Shown: piece after piece, positions 43,462-52,185 of the stretch
Layout of the letters: the number at the start of each line of letters is the position of its first letter
Position numbering within the stretch: position 1 is the first letter of the stretch
Source of the DNA: Streptomyces tendae
GTDB lineage: Bacteria; Actinomycetota; Actinomycetes; Streptomycetales; Streptomycetaceae
NCBI RefSeq assembly: GCF_008632955.1
Contig: NZ_CP043959.1
Coordinates: 6,758,001-6,822,000, forward strand
DNA length: 64,000 bases
Direction of reading: 5' to 3'
Position numbers and translations under genes: made by a program
The notes under the pieces: model-generated
Database searches by the model: none
Seen by the model: only the letters and a program-made list of their open reading frames with translations
What the model was told of the DNA's origin: nothing

Positions 43462-44250
43462 ATGCATAGACAGGTCAAGTCCACGGTGGTGGCGATCTGC
43501 GGTTCCCTGGCTTTGGGCGGGCTCATGGCCCCCGACGCCAGTGCGACCGGCGACGGGCCGAGGATCACCAGGGTGGTCGTCAACGGCGGCAAGAACATCG
43601 TGGTGGGCCCCACCGCCGTCACGTACTTCACCGCGTCGGTGACCGCCTCCGACCCCTCCGGCGTGAAGGAGACCTGGCTCGACCTCCGGCATGGCGGCGG
43701 CTCCTATGACGACCATGACGGCGCGATCGCCCGGGCTGGCGTGCTCAAGTGCACCGCATCAAGTTCCACCACCACGACCTGCACAAGCTCCTTCCAGGTC
43801 AAAGCCAATGCCCGGGCTATCACCAACGAGGTGACCAACGCATTCGCTGGCACCTGGCATGTCAGCGTGGGCGCCTTCTCCGGCAACCGGGTCCAGTCGT
43901 GGGATGATTCATACCTCACTGTCAAGGTGCAGCGCGCGTCCCAGCTCACCGTCAATGCCACGCCGGAGCCCGTGACGAAGGGAAAGACCATCACGGTCAC
44001 GGGAAAGCTGTCGCGCGCCAACTGGGACACCCGCAAGTACGCGGGCTACACGGGCCAGCCCGTCAAGCTTCAGTTCCGGAAGAAGGGCAGCACCACATAC
44101 AGCACGATCAAGACCATCACGACAAGCAGCACTGGCACGCTGAAGACCACGGTGAGGGCTTCGGTCGACGGGTACTACCGCTACTCCTTCGCGGGCACCT
44201 CGACAACGCCGGCGACCAATGCCAGTGGTGACTTCGTGGACGTGAGGTAA
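43462..44250 (+). CDS. Secreted protein, DUF5707-like
   Basis: A 262-residue exported protein: signal peptide VAICGSLALGGLMAPDASA, an Ig-like N-terminal domain (ITRVVVNGGKNIVVGPTAVTYF, CTASSSTTTTCTSS with a likely disulfide) and a second beta domain (LTVNATPEPVTKGKTITVTGKLSRANWD) ending SVDGYYRYSFAGTS. The pattern matches Streptomyces secreted proteins of the DUF5707 type; function unknown. ATG 43462 follows GAGGAAG. Codon use is less GC-biased than the neighbours, consistent with acquisition. Confidence 0.85.
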   Translation: MHRQVKSTVVAICGSLALGGLMAPDASATGDGPRITRVVVNGGKNIVVGPTAVTYFTASVTASDPSGVKETWLDLRHGGGSYDDHDGAIARAGVLKCTASSSTTTTCTSSFQVKANARAITNEVTNAFAGTWHVSVGAFSGNRVQSWDDSYLTVKVQRASQLTVNATPEPVTKGKTITVTGKLSRANWDTRKYAGYTGQPVKLQFRKKGSTTYSTIKTITTSSTGTLKTTVRASVDGYYRYSFAGTSTTPATNASGDFVDVR

Positions 44251-44511
44251 TCGGCAACGAAGGCGGGTCGATCTCCGCAAGAGGCGTACCCCGATCGGTC
44301 TCAGTCCGACTCATTCGCCGCGGTAAGTCCGCTGCTGGCAGCTGACACCACCACCTGACACCAACAGGCGCGAACTGAACGGTTGGCGCCGAACTTTGGC
44401 GGACTACCATCCGGGGGCTAAAGCCGGTTGACCGACCGGGTCACAAGGTCAAGTCCTGTGGCCGGCCAGGAGCCAACCAGACGCAAGAGTGCCTGCCGCT
44501 TCCTCCGTACC

Positions 44512-44928
44512 TCACAGTTTCGCGTTGAGGGTCATGAACGAGCGACGCTCGATGAACTGCTCAAACGTCGGCTTGGGGGATTCGCCGGACAGGTCCAGGC
44601 CGCACATGCAGAGCTCTGGGCGATTCGACAGGAGCTCGAAGTCACGCAAGGCATCGTCGAAAGAGCAGATGACACCGGGCTCGGTTGCAGAGTCGATCAC
44701 TAGGACGTGGTCATGAGTTCCCATCGGGGTCGCTCGCGCCCAACACACTGCCTCATCGTCCGAGACGCCGTTGAGTGAGAGGGACCGGCACGATAGATCC
44801 CGCCAGTCGATGCCTTGCCCCGCCCAAGGGAGCGTGCAGAGATAGGCGTCGAACGCCGCGGCAAGCTCGACTGTGCTGATCAAGGCATCGCGGTCCACGG
44901 CCCAGGTGAAGATCTCTGCGGCGCGCAC
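44512..44928 (-). CDS. Hypothetical protein, atypical composition
   Basis: A 138-residue acidic protein with GTG start, unlike any family I recognise: AEIFTWAVDRDALISTVEL, SDDEAVCWARATPMGTHDHV, CSFDDALRDFELLSNRPELCM. No signal or membrane helix. Lower third-position GC than its surroundings. Size and lone position beside a tRNA-flanked insertion would fit an immunity or cargo gene, but nothing in the sequence proves that. The flanks (44251-44511, 44929-45035) hold no other clear gene. Confidence 0.6.
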   Translation of the reverse strand: MRAAEIFTWAVDRDALISTVELAAAFDAYLCTLPWAGQGIDWRDLSCRSLSLNGVSDDEAVCWARATPMGTHDHVLVIDSATEPGVICSFDDALRDFELLSNRPELCMCGLDLSGESPKPTFEQFIERRSFMTLNAKL

Positions 44929-45035
44929 TCGCGCAGGTTAACCGGGCCGCGTGAAAAGCTGGAGGCATGCCCCTTGCGTGCCCGTCCGGTCGGGGAGCGG
45001 CGGGGAACGGCAGTCGCTGGCGGGACGACGCTCAC

Positions 45036-45078
45036 GAGAACGGCCCCTGACCGATCTACCTGGTCAGGGGCCGCTCTC
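45036..45078 (-). terminator. Terminator of tRNA-Ser(TGA)
   Basis: Stem CGGCCCCTGACC / GGTCAGGGGCCG with a 9-nt loop and extra GAG/CTC pairing outside, just downstream of the minus-strand tRNA. Confidence 0.85.
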
Positions 45079-45091
45079 ACTGCTCCTCGCG

Positions 45092-45178
45092 CGGAGGCGG
45101 TGGGATTTGAACCCACGGTGACATCGCTGCCACGACGGTTTTCAAGACCGTTCCCTTAGGCCGCTCGGGCACACCTCC
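45092..45178 (-). tRNA. tRNA-Ser (anticodon TGA)
   Basis: Class II tRNA of 87 nt on the minus strand. Acceptor GGAGGTG pairs with CGCCTCC (one G-T pair); the anticodon loop CTTGAAA carries TGA; T-loop GGTTCAAATCC. CCA not encoded. Its 3' end is repeated at 43275-43290. Confidence 0.96.
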
Positions 45179-45242
45179 CCGCGCCGGCCGGTGATCGGCG
45201 GCGCGGGGACAAGGGTAACGGGTTCGACGGACGCGGGTGGGG

Positions 45243-46724
45243 TCAGCTGTCGCCCACGCGGGAGCCCAGCGTGAGTTCCGTGGTGCGCTCCTTGCCGCCG
45301 CGTTCGTAGGTGAGCGTGACCTCGTCGCCGGGCTTGTGGGTCCAGATCTCGCCGATCAGGGTGGGGCCGGAGTCGATGACCCGGTCGTCGAGCTTGGTGA
45401 TGACGTCACCGGGACGCAGGCCGGCCTTGTCGGCGGGGCCGCCCGGGTCGACGGGTTCCGTGCCGCCCACACCCTGCTCGGTGATCTTCGCGCCGCTCGC
45501 CGTGTCCTCCAGGGAGACGGACGCGCCGATCTTGGCGTACACCGGCTTGCCCGTCCTGATCAGTTCCTGGGCGACGTACTTGGCCTGGTTGATCGGGATG
45601 GCGAAGCCCAGGCCGATCGAGCCGGCCTGCCCCGTTCCGAAGCCGCCGTTGCCGGTCGACTGGATCGCGGAGTTGATGCCGATCACGTTGCCCTGCGCGT
45701 CCAGCAGCGGGCCTCCGGAGTTGCCCGGGTTGATGGACGCGTCGGTCTGCAGGGCGCTCATGTAGGAGGCCTGGCTGCCGCTGCCGTCGCTGGACGCCAC
45801 CGGACGGTTCTTCGCGCTGATGATGCCGGTGGTCACCGTGTTGGACAGACCGAAGGGCGCGCCGATCGCGATGGTCGAGTCGCCGACGGCCACCTCGTCG
45901 GAGTTGCCCAGGGTGAGCGGCTTGAGGTCCGACGGCGCGTTCTTCAGCTTGATGACGGCGACGTCGTACCCCTGCGCGTTGCCGACGACCTCGGCGTCGT
46001 ACTTCTTGCCGTCGGGGAAGGTCGCGGACAGCTTGCCCCCGTCGACGGCGTCCGCCACGACGTGGTTGTTGGTGACGATGTGGCCCTGCTTGTCGAAGAC
46101 GAAGCCGGTGCCGGTGCCGCCCTCGCCGTTGCTGCTCGCGGCCTCGATGGTGACCGTGCTGGGCAGCGCCGCCGCGGCGACGGCGGCGACCGTGCCCGGG
46201 TCGCGCTTGACGTTGCCGCCGCTGGTGGACGACGAGACGGTCGTCGAGCCGCCGCTGTCGTTCTCCCGGGCGAGCGTGTAGCCGAGGCCGCCGCCCAGAC
46301 CACCCGCGACCAGCGCGGCGACCAGGACCGCGGCGACGACGCGTCCGCGCCCGCCGCCGCTCTTCGGGGCGGGCTGCTGGTACGGGGTGCCCCAGCCGCT
46401 GCCCCAGCCACCGCCGTGGCCCGCGGCACCGTGCCCCGCACCGCCGTCACCGCCGTACGACGGGGTGGACGGCGGCGGGGGCGGGGGCCAGGAGGCGTCA
46501 GGGGCGGAGGAGGACCCGCCGGGGGGAGGGCCGGCCGGGGCGCCGCCGTAGGGGCCGGGGTCCTGGTGTGCGGGGGAGCCCTGGGCGCCGTAGGGGTCGC
46601 CGGCCGCCGGAGCCGCCCCCGCGTGCGCGCCCTGGGGAGCGGAGGCAGCGGGAGCATCCGCCGGCGGGGGCGGCGGAGCGGACGGGGCCGGGGGTACCGC
46701 GCTGCCCTCGTTCTCGGTGCTCAC
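45243..46724 (-). CDS. HtrA/DegP-like membrane serine protease with PDZ domain
   Basis: A 493-residue protein. A ~120-residue Pro/Gly/Ala-rich cytoplasmic region precedes one membrane helix (VVAAVLVAALVAGGLGGGLGY), then a trypsin-like domain with catalytic His in VTNNHVVAD, Asp in YDVAVIKL and Ser in INPGNSGGPLL, and a C-terminal PDZ domain (GGPADKAGLRPGDVITKLDD). It would degrade or refold damaged proteins outside the membrane. GTG 46724 follows GGAGAG. It diverges from the GDPD gene; the 316 bp between them carry an AT-rich patch (TTTATATAGGG at about 46925) and promoters. Confidence 0.95.
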   Translation of the reverse strand: MSTENEGSAVPPAPSAPPPPPADAPAASAPQGAHAGAAPAAGDPYGAQGSPAHQDPGPYGGAPAGPPPGGSSSAPDASWPPPPPPSTPSYGGDGGAGHGAAGHGGGWGSGWGTPYQQPAPKSGGGRGRVVAAVLVAALVAGGLGGGLGYTLARENDSGGSTTVSSSTSGGNVKRDPGTVAAVAAAALPSTVTIEAASSNGEGGTGTGFVFDKQGHIVTNNHVVADAVDGGKLSATFPDGKKYDAEVVGNAQGYDVAVIKLKNAPSDLKPLTLGNSDEVAVGDSTIAIGAPFGLSNTVTTGIISAKNRPVASSDGSGSQASYMSALQTDASINPGNSGGPLLDAQGNVIGINSAIQSTGNGGFGTGQAGSIGLGFAIPINQAKYVAQELIRTGKPVYAKIGASVSLEDTASGAKITEQGVGGTEPVDPGGPADKAGLRPGDVITKLDDRVIDSGPTLIGEIWTHKPGDEVTLTYERGGKERTTELTLGSRVGDS

Positions 46725-47040
46725 AGCTTCTCTCCTCGATCCACGGCTGTCGTTCTCGGTCGTAACGGCTGACGTTGTCGGTCGCACGGGTGCTCGCAAC
46801 GCACGCGCGCCTGGGCGTCCGGCGCGACGCGGATGCAGCTGTGCACGTCTCCTTTGTATGACGTCAGCTTTTCCCACACGCCGTCAGGGCACCGTAAGCC
46901 GTTCCTGTGGGTCCGGGGCCATTCTTTATATAGGGCATTACTCACGTAGGGCGCGCCACCCGATGGCTCCGACCGGACGGCCGTGCCGTTCACGTCACAC
47001 CGCCCGCACGTCGGCCGGCGAGCGGTGGCACCATGACGCG

Positions 47041-47871
47041 GTGACCCACGCACGACAGCACCTGACCCGAGTCGTCGCGCACCGCGGAGCCTCCGAGGAC
47101 GCCCCTGAGCACACCCTGGCCGCGTACCGCAAGGCGATCGAGGACGGCGCGGACGCACTGGAATGCGACGTACGCCTCACCGCCGACGGCCACCTGGTCT
47201 GCGTACACGACCGTCGCGTCAACCGTACGTCGAACGGGCGCGGTGCGGTCTCGGCGCTCGAGCTCTCCGATCTCGCCGCCCTCGACTTCGGCTCCTGGAA
47301 GAGCCGGGACGCGGCCGGCGGACCTCGCGTCGAGGAGCCCGACTGGGAGCACCGCCCGGAGGACCGCGAGGCGACCTCCGTCCTCACCCTGGAGCGGCTG
47401 CTGGAGCTCGTCTCGGACTCCGGGCGCCGGGTGGAGCTGGCGATCGAGACCAAGCACCCCACGCGGTGGGCGGGACAGGTGGAGGAGCGGCTGCTGGTCC
47501 TGCTCAAACGCTTCGGGCTGGACGCGCCCGCCGACCGGGAGGACTCACCGGTGCGCGTGATGAGCTTCTCCGCGCGGTCCCTGCACCGCGTGCGGGCCGC
47601 CGCCCCGACGCTTCCGACGGTCTACCTGATGCAGTTCGTCACACCGAGGCTGCGCGACGGGCGGCTGCCCGTCGGTGTGGACATCGCCGGTCCGTCGATC
47701 CGCATCCTGCGCAGTCACCCCACGTACATCGAGCGACTGAAGCGATCCGGCCGTCAGGTGCACGTCTGGACGGTGAACGACGCGCGGGACGTGGACCTCT
47801 GCGTCGACCTCGGCGTGGACGCCATCATCACCAACCGCCCGCGCGCGGTGCTCGACCGGCTGGGCCGCTGA
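47041..47871 (+). CDS. Glycerophosphodiester phosphodiesterase family protein
   Basis: A 276-residue TIM-barrel enzyme that hydrolyses glycerophosphodiesters to sn-glycerol 3-phosphate and an alcohol. Catalytic motifs are VVAHRGASEDAPEHTLAAYRKAI (HR and E), ECDVRLTADGHLVCVHD and VELAIETKH; the end VHVWTVNDARDVDLCVDLGVDAIITNRP is typical. No signal peptide, so probably cytoplasmic. Starts at GTG 47041. Confidence 0.95.
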   Translation: MTHARQHLTRVVAHRGASEDAPEHTLAAYRKAIEDGADALECDVRLTADGHLVCVHDRRVNRTSNGRGAVSALELSDLAALDFGSWKSRDAAGGPRVEEPDWEHRPEDREATSVLTLERLLELVSDSGRRVELAIETKHPTRWAGQVEERLLVLLKRFGLDAPADREDSPVRVMSFSARSLHRVRAAAPTLPTVYLMQFVTPRLRDGRLPVGVDIAGPSIRILRSHPTYIERLKRSGRQVHVWTVNDARDVDLCVDLGVDAIITNRPRAVLDRLGR

Positions 47872-48193
47872 CCAGGCACGAACCGGACACGGACCCAGGC
47901 GGCGAGACGACCGAGAGGTGCCGGCGCGGTTGTCGCGGCGGTGCCGGAGGCGCCCCGTCCGCCCCATACGTCTCAGAACTCCCGCACACCCCTTGACCCA
48001 CGGGACCTGCCGCACACATCCTCTTATCTCGGCCACACCGACGAAATCCAGCCACATGACTACGGGGAGTGCTCCGGCGCGTTCGGTACGTGTTCGCTCG
48101 TTCCAAGTGCGTCACCGCGCACGGATCGGCCGGTTTCCGGTTCAGGCCGATGGGGCATCCACACCGTGGCGTGGGGCGAAGGAGGTCTCGGGG

Positions 48194-48751
48194 GTGGCGT
48201 TGGTGGTGGCACAGGAGGTGCCCACGTCGTCGAGCATGGCCGTGCCCCATGGCCCTGCGGGCGTGGGGAAGGCGAGGCGCCGGATGCGCGCGCAGCTGCG
48301 CGACGGAGGCGTTCCGGAATCGGTCGTCGACGATGCCGTACTGATCCTTTCCGAGCTGTTGAGCAACGCGTGCAAACACGGCCGGCCCCTGGGCGACGCT
48401 CTCGCCGGGGACGGCGACGTGCGGGCGGCCTGGCGGGTGGATCCGCGCGGCCGGCTCGTCGTGGAGGTCACGGACGGCGGCGGCCCGACCCGCCCCGCAC
48501 CGGCCACCCCGTCGGTCACGGCGCACGGCGGCCGCGGGCTGAACATCATCACCGCGCTGTCCGACGACTGGGGCGTACGGGACGAGGTTCCCGGGGAGGT
48601 CACGGTGTGGGTCGTCGTCCACGACGACGTGCACGACCCGGACGCCAGGAGCTGTCACCGCCGCGAGGACTTCGCCGCGCGGGTGACCGCCCCGCCCGTC
48701 TCGCACATCGCCGGCCTGGACTTCGCGGACGTCTTCGACGACCTGGACTGA
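48194..48751 (+). CDS. RsbW-like ATP-binding protein
   Basis: About 185 residues with a HATPase_c domain of the anti-sigma kinase type: N box LSELLSNACKHG, VEVTDGGGPTRP and GRGLNIITALSDDWGV. It lacks the H-box of histidine kinases, as expected for RsbW/SpoIIAB relatives. GTG 48194 is 7 bp after GAAGGAGGT; the frame is open upstream to 47918, and ATG 48056 is a possible longer start. The 322 bp after the GDPD gene hold only that extension. A sigma or STAS partner is not adjacent. Confidence 0.88.
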   Translation: MALVVAQEVPTSSSMAVPHGPAGVGKARRRMRAQLRDGGVPESVVDDAVLILSELLSNACKHGRPLGDALAGDGDVRAAWRVDPRGRLVVEVTDGGGPTRPAPATPSVTAHGGRGLNIITALSDDWGVRDEVPGEVTVWVVVHDDVHDPDARSCHRREDFAARVTAPPVSHIAGLDFADVFDDLD

Positions 48752-48801
48752 GGCGGGCACGGGCCGAGGACGACGGGACGGCGGGCGCCCGCTCGCCCCG
48801 G

Positions 48802-48899
48802 TCGTCCACGGGGCGGCGCTGACACGCTCGCCCCCGGTCGTCCACAGGTCGGCACCGACACACTCGCCCGGTTGTCCACAGGTCGGCACGTCGTCCACA
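48802..48899 (+). promoter_or_regulatory. Tandem array of four DnaA boxes
   Basis: TCGTCCACG (48802), TCGTCCACA (48838), TTGTCCACA (48872) and TCGTCCACA (48891) are all on the plus strand between the RsbW-like and DUF5926 genes. TTGTCCACA is the consensus Streptomyces DnaA box and the others differ by one or two bases. The boxes sit in a repeated context, (G)GTCxTCCACAGGTCGGCAC. Confidence 0.6.
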
Positions 48900-48974
48900 G
48901 GTTCCCGTCGGCCGGGGCGCGAACGGCTAGGCTCGCGCCCGTACGAGACGAGCCGTAACCGGGAGACACCCACG

Positions 48975-49940
48975 ATGGCCAAGAAGCGACCTCAGACGAA
49001 GGCCAAGCGCCCGCAGCTCACGGACGGGCAGATCCCGGTCGTCGGCGCCCGCGAACCCTGCCCCTGCGGCAGCGGCCGCCGCTACAAGGCGTGCCACGGC
49101 CGCGCCGCCGCGCAGGCGGTGACGGAGCTGGTGCGCCGCCCCTTCGAGGGCCTGCCGGGCGAGTGCGACTGGGTGGCGCTGCGCGAGCTGGTGCCGGCCG
49201 CCACCGTCGAGCTGACCCTGAAGGACGGCCTGCCCGAGGGCGTCCCCTCGGTCACCCTGGCCACGGTGCTGCCGATGGCCTGGCCGGCGCTGCGCCGCGA
49301 CGACGGCTCGGTGCTGCTCGGCCTGCAGAACGACACCTCCTCCGGCGACATCAGCCGCGACCTGGCCGACACGCTGCAGCGTGCGCTCACCGCCGACCCG
49401 GGCACCCCGGTGCAGGCGCGGCGCGCTCCGGCCGACGGCCCCCGGCTGCAGGACCTGCTCGCCCCCGAGGGACCTTTCGAGCCGGTGGTGCACGACGGCT
49501 TCGAGTTCTGGGTGCCGGACCCGGAGAACGCCACGCCGGACGTCACCGCCTCCCTGGAGCGGGCCAACGCGGCGGCCATCCCGACGGTCAAGCTGACGGG
49601 CGTGGACTCGGCGTACTGGTGCGAGACGCCGGAGAAGAACCACCTGCGGTGGGTCATGCCGCACCCCGAGGAGCAGCTTCTGGACGCTCTCGCGCGGCTG
49701 CACGCGGCCGGGCAGTCGTCCCTCGGTGAGGGGACGCGCCTGGTGGGTTCCTTCCGTGCCCACGGGCTCACCGTGCCGGTGTGGGACCTGCCCAGCGGGG
49801 TCGGTGCCGAGGACGTGGAGAAGCCGGCGGCCGAGTTCGCCGAGCGGCTCGCCACCGCGCTGGCCGCCGACGCGCCCCTCACCGCCGACGAGCGCCGGGC
49901 CCGTGGCGGTCTGACGAACCGCCAGGTCACGTTGAGCTGA
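48975..49940 (+). CDS. DUF5926 protein with SEC-C zinc motif
   Basis: A 321-residue actinobacterial protein. A basic N-terminus (KKRPQTKAKRPQ) is followed by a SEC-C zinc-binding motif, REPCPCGSGRRYKACHG (residues ~27-45), the type found at the SecA C-terminus. The remainder (DUF5926) has no known fold to me; it includes YWCETPEKNHLRWVMPHPEEQLLDALARL. Function unknown; the motif suggests contact with the translation or secretion machinery. ATG at 48975 after CCGGGAGACACCC. Confidence 0.92.
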   Translation: MAKKRPQTKAKRPQLTDGQIPVVGAREPCPCGSGRRYKACHGRAAAQAVTELVRRPFEGLPGECDWVALRELVPAATVELTLKDGLPEGVPSVTLATVLPMAWPALRRDDGSVLLGLQNDTSSGDISRDLADTLQRALTADPGTPVQARRAPADGPRLQDLLAPEGPFEPVVHDGFEFWVPDPENATPDVTASLERANAAAIPTVKLTGVDSAYWCETPEKNHLRWVMPHPEEQLLDALARLHAAGQSSLGEGTRLVGSFRAHGLTVPVWDLPSGVGAEDVEKPAAEFAERLATALAADAPLTADERRARGGLTNRQVTLS

Positions 49941-50067
49941 GGGGCCGCCGTACGTGGCGCTCCCCCCGTGGCCCGGGCGGCCGAACCGCCCGGGACGCAC
50001 CACCCGACCCTTGCGCAACTCCCGGTAGGGACAAGCCAGTCGGTGACCGGAAACGCCGAGTTCGAAT

Positions 50068-50095
50068 TTGCGAACCGCCGATCTCTTGTTACCGT
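50068..50095 (+). promoter_or_regulatory. Promoter-like sequence before a hairpin
   Basis: TTGCGA (50068-50073) and TACCGT (50090-50095) are 16 bp apart in a comparatively AT-rich patch. The predicted start would be at about 50102, just before the 50104 hairpin. The score is modest. Confidence 0.35.
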
Positions 50096-50103
50096 TCCAG
50101 TAG

Positions 50104-50141
50104 CCCGGTTGCTGGTGCATCCCCCGTCGCCAGCAACCGGG
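50104..50141 (+). ncRNA. Strong C-loop hairpin, possible small RNA or terminator
   Basis: A perfect 12-bp stem CCCGGTTGCTGG / CCAGCAACCGGG encloses a 14-nt loop with CCCCC and is followed by TCTTT. It lies in the 310-bp gap between convergent genes, so it may be a terminator for either. The promoter-like sequence just upstream on the plus strand raises the possibility of a short transcript. It has one hairpin with five Cs, unlike the two-hairpin 6C RNA family. Confidence 0.4.
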
Positions 50142-50250
50142 TCTTTGCGTGCCCGTCGCCGGTACTGCGGACAGACCCTCCGGGGTCCGTCGCCGCCCCT
50201 CGGACGGGCTCACCGGTCGCCGGTCGGCGGTCCCGTCCCGACGCGTTCGA

Positions 50251-50958
50251 TCACCGGCCTTCTCCGGCCGCGGAGTTGCTCCCCGATCGCAGCAGCAGCC
50301 CGTCCCCCGTGCCGTCCGCGGACGCGGTGTACCGCGCGAACTCCGCGACCGCCGTGTACTCCGCCGGCGCGCCGGCAATTCGTACGGGCGGGGTCTCGCA
50401 CAGGGACGGGTCGTCCCCGGCGGACACCGCGCACCGGCTCCGCACGCTGCGCCCGTCCGGGCCGAGGAGGGCCAGCGCGGCGTCCAGGGTCCTGCCGGTG
50501 AGATTGCGGTGGTAGGTCCGCGCCCAGACGTCCTCCCCGCGCACCACCACACAGGTCTGCGCCTCCACCCCCTCGGGCGAGGACAGCTCGGGGCCGCAGC
50601 GCAGGGCGGTGGACAGATGCCCGCCGGGCGGCACGGACTCCGCCGTCGACGCGCGCGCCGTCGTGCCGGCGGGTGGTGCGGCAGCCGCGGGCCTCCCGGA
50701 CACCCCGGGTACGGAGGACGGGCCGGGGACGTCCGGACGGACGGCGGCCCGGCGCGGGGCGTCCGGACCGGCGGAGGCCGGGCGCACCGGGGTCTCACGC
50801 GGGACGTCCGGACCGGCCGCGGCCTGGCGCCCGGCGTCCTGGCCCGCGGACGCCACCGCGAGCGGCAGCACGACGGCGCAGGCCGCCGCGACGCCCGCGA
50901 GGGCCGTCAGACGGGTTCTACGGGACGTCCGGACACGGCTCCCGGCATGACGCGGCAT
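50251..50958 (-). CDS. Secreted hypothetical protein
   Basis: A 235-residue protein. It has a basic N-terminus and signal-like helix (LAGVAAACAVVLPLAVASA), a ~65-residue Pro/Ala/Arg-rich linker with repeats such as RPASAGPDAPRRAAVRPDVPG, and a compact C-terminal domain with four cysteines (ALRCGPELS, AQTCVVVRG, RSRCAVSAG, PSLCETPP), likely disulfide bonded. Family not recognised. ATG 50958. Confidence 0.8.
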   Translation of the reverse strand: MPRHAGSRVRTSRRTRLTALAGVAAACAVVLPLAVASAGQDAGRQAAAGPDVPRETPVRPASAGPDAPRRAAVRPDVPGPSSVPGVSGRPAAAAPPAGTTARASTAESVPPGGHLSTALRCGPELSSPEGVEAQTCVVVRGEDVWARTYHRNLTGRTLDAALALLGPDGRSVRSRCAVSAGDDPSLCETPPVRIAGAPAEYTAVAEFARYTASADGTGDGLLLRSGSNSAAGEGR

Positions 50959-51016
50959 GCCCCGGGAAGATAGCGGTCCGGCACGGGCCGCCGGGCGCGG
51001 CGCGCGACGGCAGCCC

Positions 51017-51682
51017 CTACATCTCGGGCGCGCTCACACCCGTACGGGTGAGGGCGTCGACCACGGCGTCCACCACGGCCTCGACATCGGGCACCCAGGG
51101 CGCCACCGAGCCGGGCAGCGGCGCCCGCTCCCAGCGGATATCGCCCTGCGCGGTGGTGGACGGCGGCAGGGCGAGGTAGCCGCCCTCGCCGTGGAAGCGG
51201 AGCGAGCCGGGGACGAAGTCCTTGGCGTACAGCAGTTCGCCCAGCTGCTCCAGGGAGTAGGGCTTCACGAGGATCGCCCAGCGGGCCGGCGAGGCGACGA
51301 CCGGGCCGAGCCGCATCCCCCGGCGTTCCAGCGCGGTGAGCGCGCTGGCAGCCGGCAGGGCGGGCAGGGACACAGCGCACGGGGCCTTGCCGCCGGTGGC
51401 GAGCACGACGGGCGCCGTCGGCCGGTTGGTCCACCACCAGCGCACCATGCGCGGGTCGGTGGTGGCGGCGAGGAGGCCGGGGTCGAACGGGTGGGCGCCC
51501 GGGACCGTGCACTCCGGGTCGGGGCAGGCGCAGCGGGACCCGTTCTGCGGGTCGGCCGCCACACCGGGGAGTACGGGCCACTGCCACTGCGCGGCGAAGG
51601 TCAGGGCCGCACCGATCAGATCGGGCCCTCCGTCACCGCGCCGGGACAGGAGCCTGCGTCGCCTTCCGAGGATCTCGCGCAT
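51017..51682 (-). CDS. Bifunctional DNA primase/polymerase (Prim-Pol) domain protein
   Basis: A 221-residue protein of the short Streptomyces Prim-Pol-like family. Seen: LIGAALTFAAQWQWPVLPGV, a cysteine pair RCACPDPECTVPGAHPFDPGLLAATTDP, and WWWTNRPTAPVVLATGG. The acidic catalytic residues of true primases are not obvious, and no helicase domain is attached, so DNA synthesis is uncertain. It is a paralogue of the broken gene at 40.8 kb. ATG 51682, with a divergent 503-bp region upstream that shows no other clear gene. Confidence 0.85.
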   Translation of the reverse strand: MREILGRRRRLLSRRGDGGPDLIGAALTFAAQWQWPVLPGVAADPQNGSRCACPDPECTVPGAHPFDPGLLAATTDPRMVRWWWTNRPTAPVVLATGGKAPCAVSLPALPAASALTALERRGMRLGPVVASPARWAILVKPYSLEQLGELLYAKDFVPGSLRFHGEGGYLALPPSTTAQGDIRWERAPLPGSVAPWVPDVEAVVDAVVDALTRTGVSAPEM

Positions 51683-52185
51683 GAGCGCTCGTTCCTTTCC
51701 GTTGCACGCCTGGCAACACCGTGGACCACATCACGTCATGTGTCGATCACTTCACTGTGCGTACCTGTTGGCGCATCACACCCCCGCGCCGGGCAGGGGG
51801 AACCCCTATGGGCCGGGCATGGGCTGCCTCCGCGGCCGTTCCACCCATACAGCGTCTATCAGAAGTACGGGTACGGCGTGGGGTGGCGAAGTCTGGCGTT
51901 TGCCGTCGCGCGTGTTTCTCTCCGCCTCCGCCACGGGAGGATGGGGCACGGTCGTCGGTGGTTAAGACGCCCGGGTCCGTCGCCAGGTTCCCGAGCGGTT
52001 CCCAACCACCCCTGGCCTTCTCCGAGTACGTACCCATCACGACCGCTGTGACGCTCCGTCGAGCAAGGCCAGTCGACCGCAGTGAGCCTCCCCCTGAGGC
52101 AGTTTCAAGCCAACTTCGAATTTCGGCAAGAGGTCCGACGGGAGTTCCCTCCCGTCTCACGGACACCAGGAATCCCAGCAGGACA

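Noticed and set aside
44430-44470. tRNA gene or remnant (GTCAAGTCCTGTGGCCGG)
   Set aside because: Resembles a T-arm, but no acceptor, D or anticodon arms can be drawn; kept only as a possible trace.
50104-50141. 6C RNA family
   Set aside because: Only one hairpin and five Cs; the 6C family needs two hairpins each with six or more Cs.
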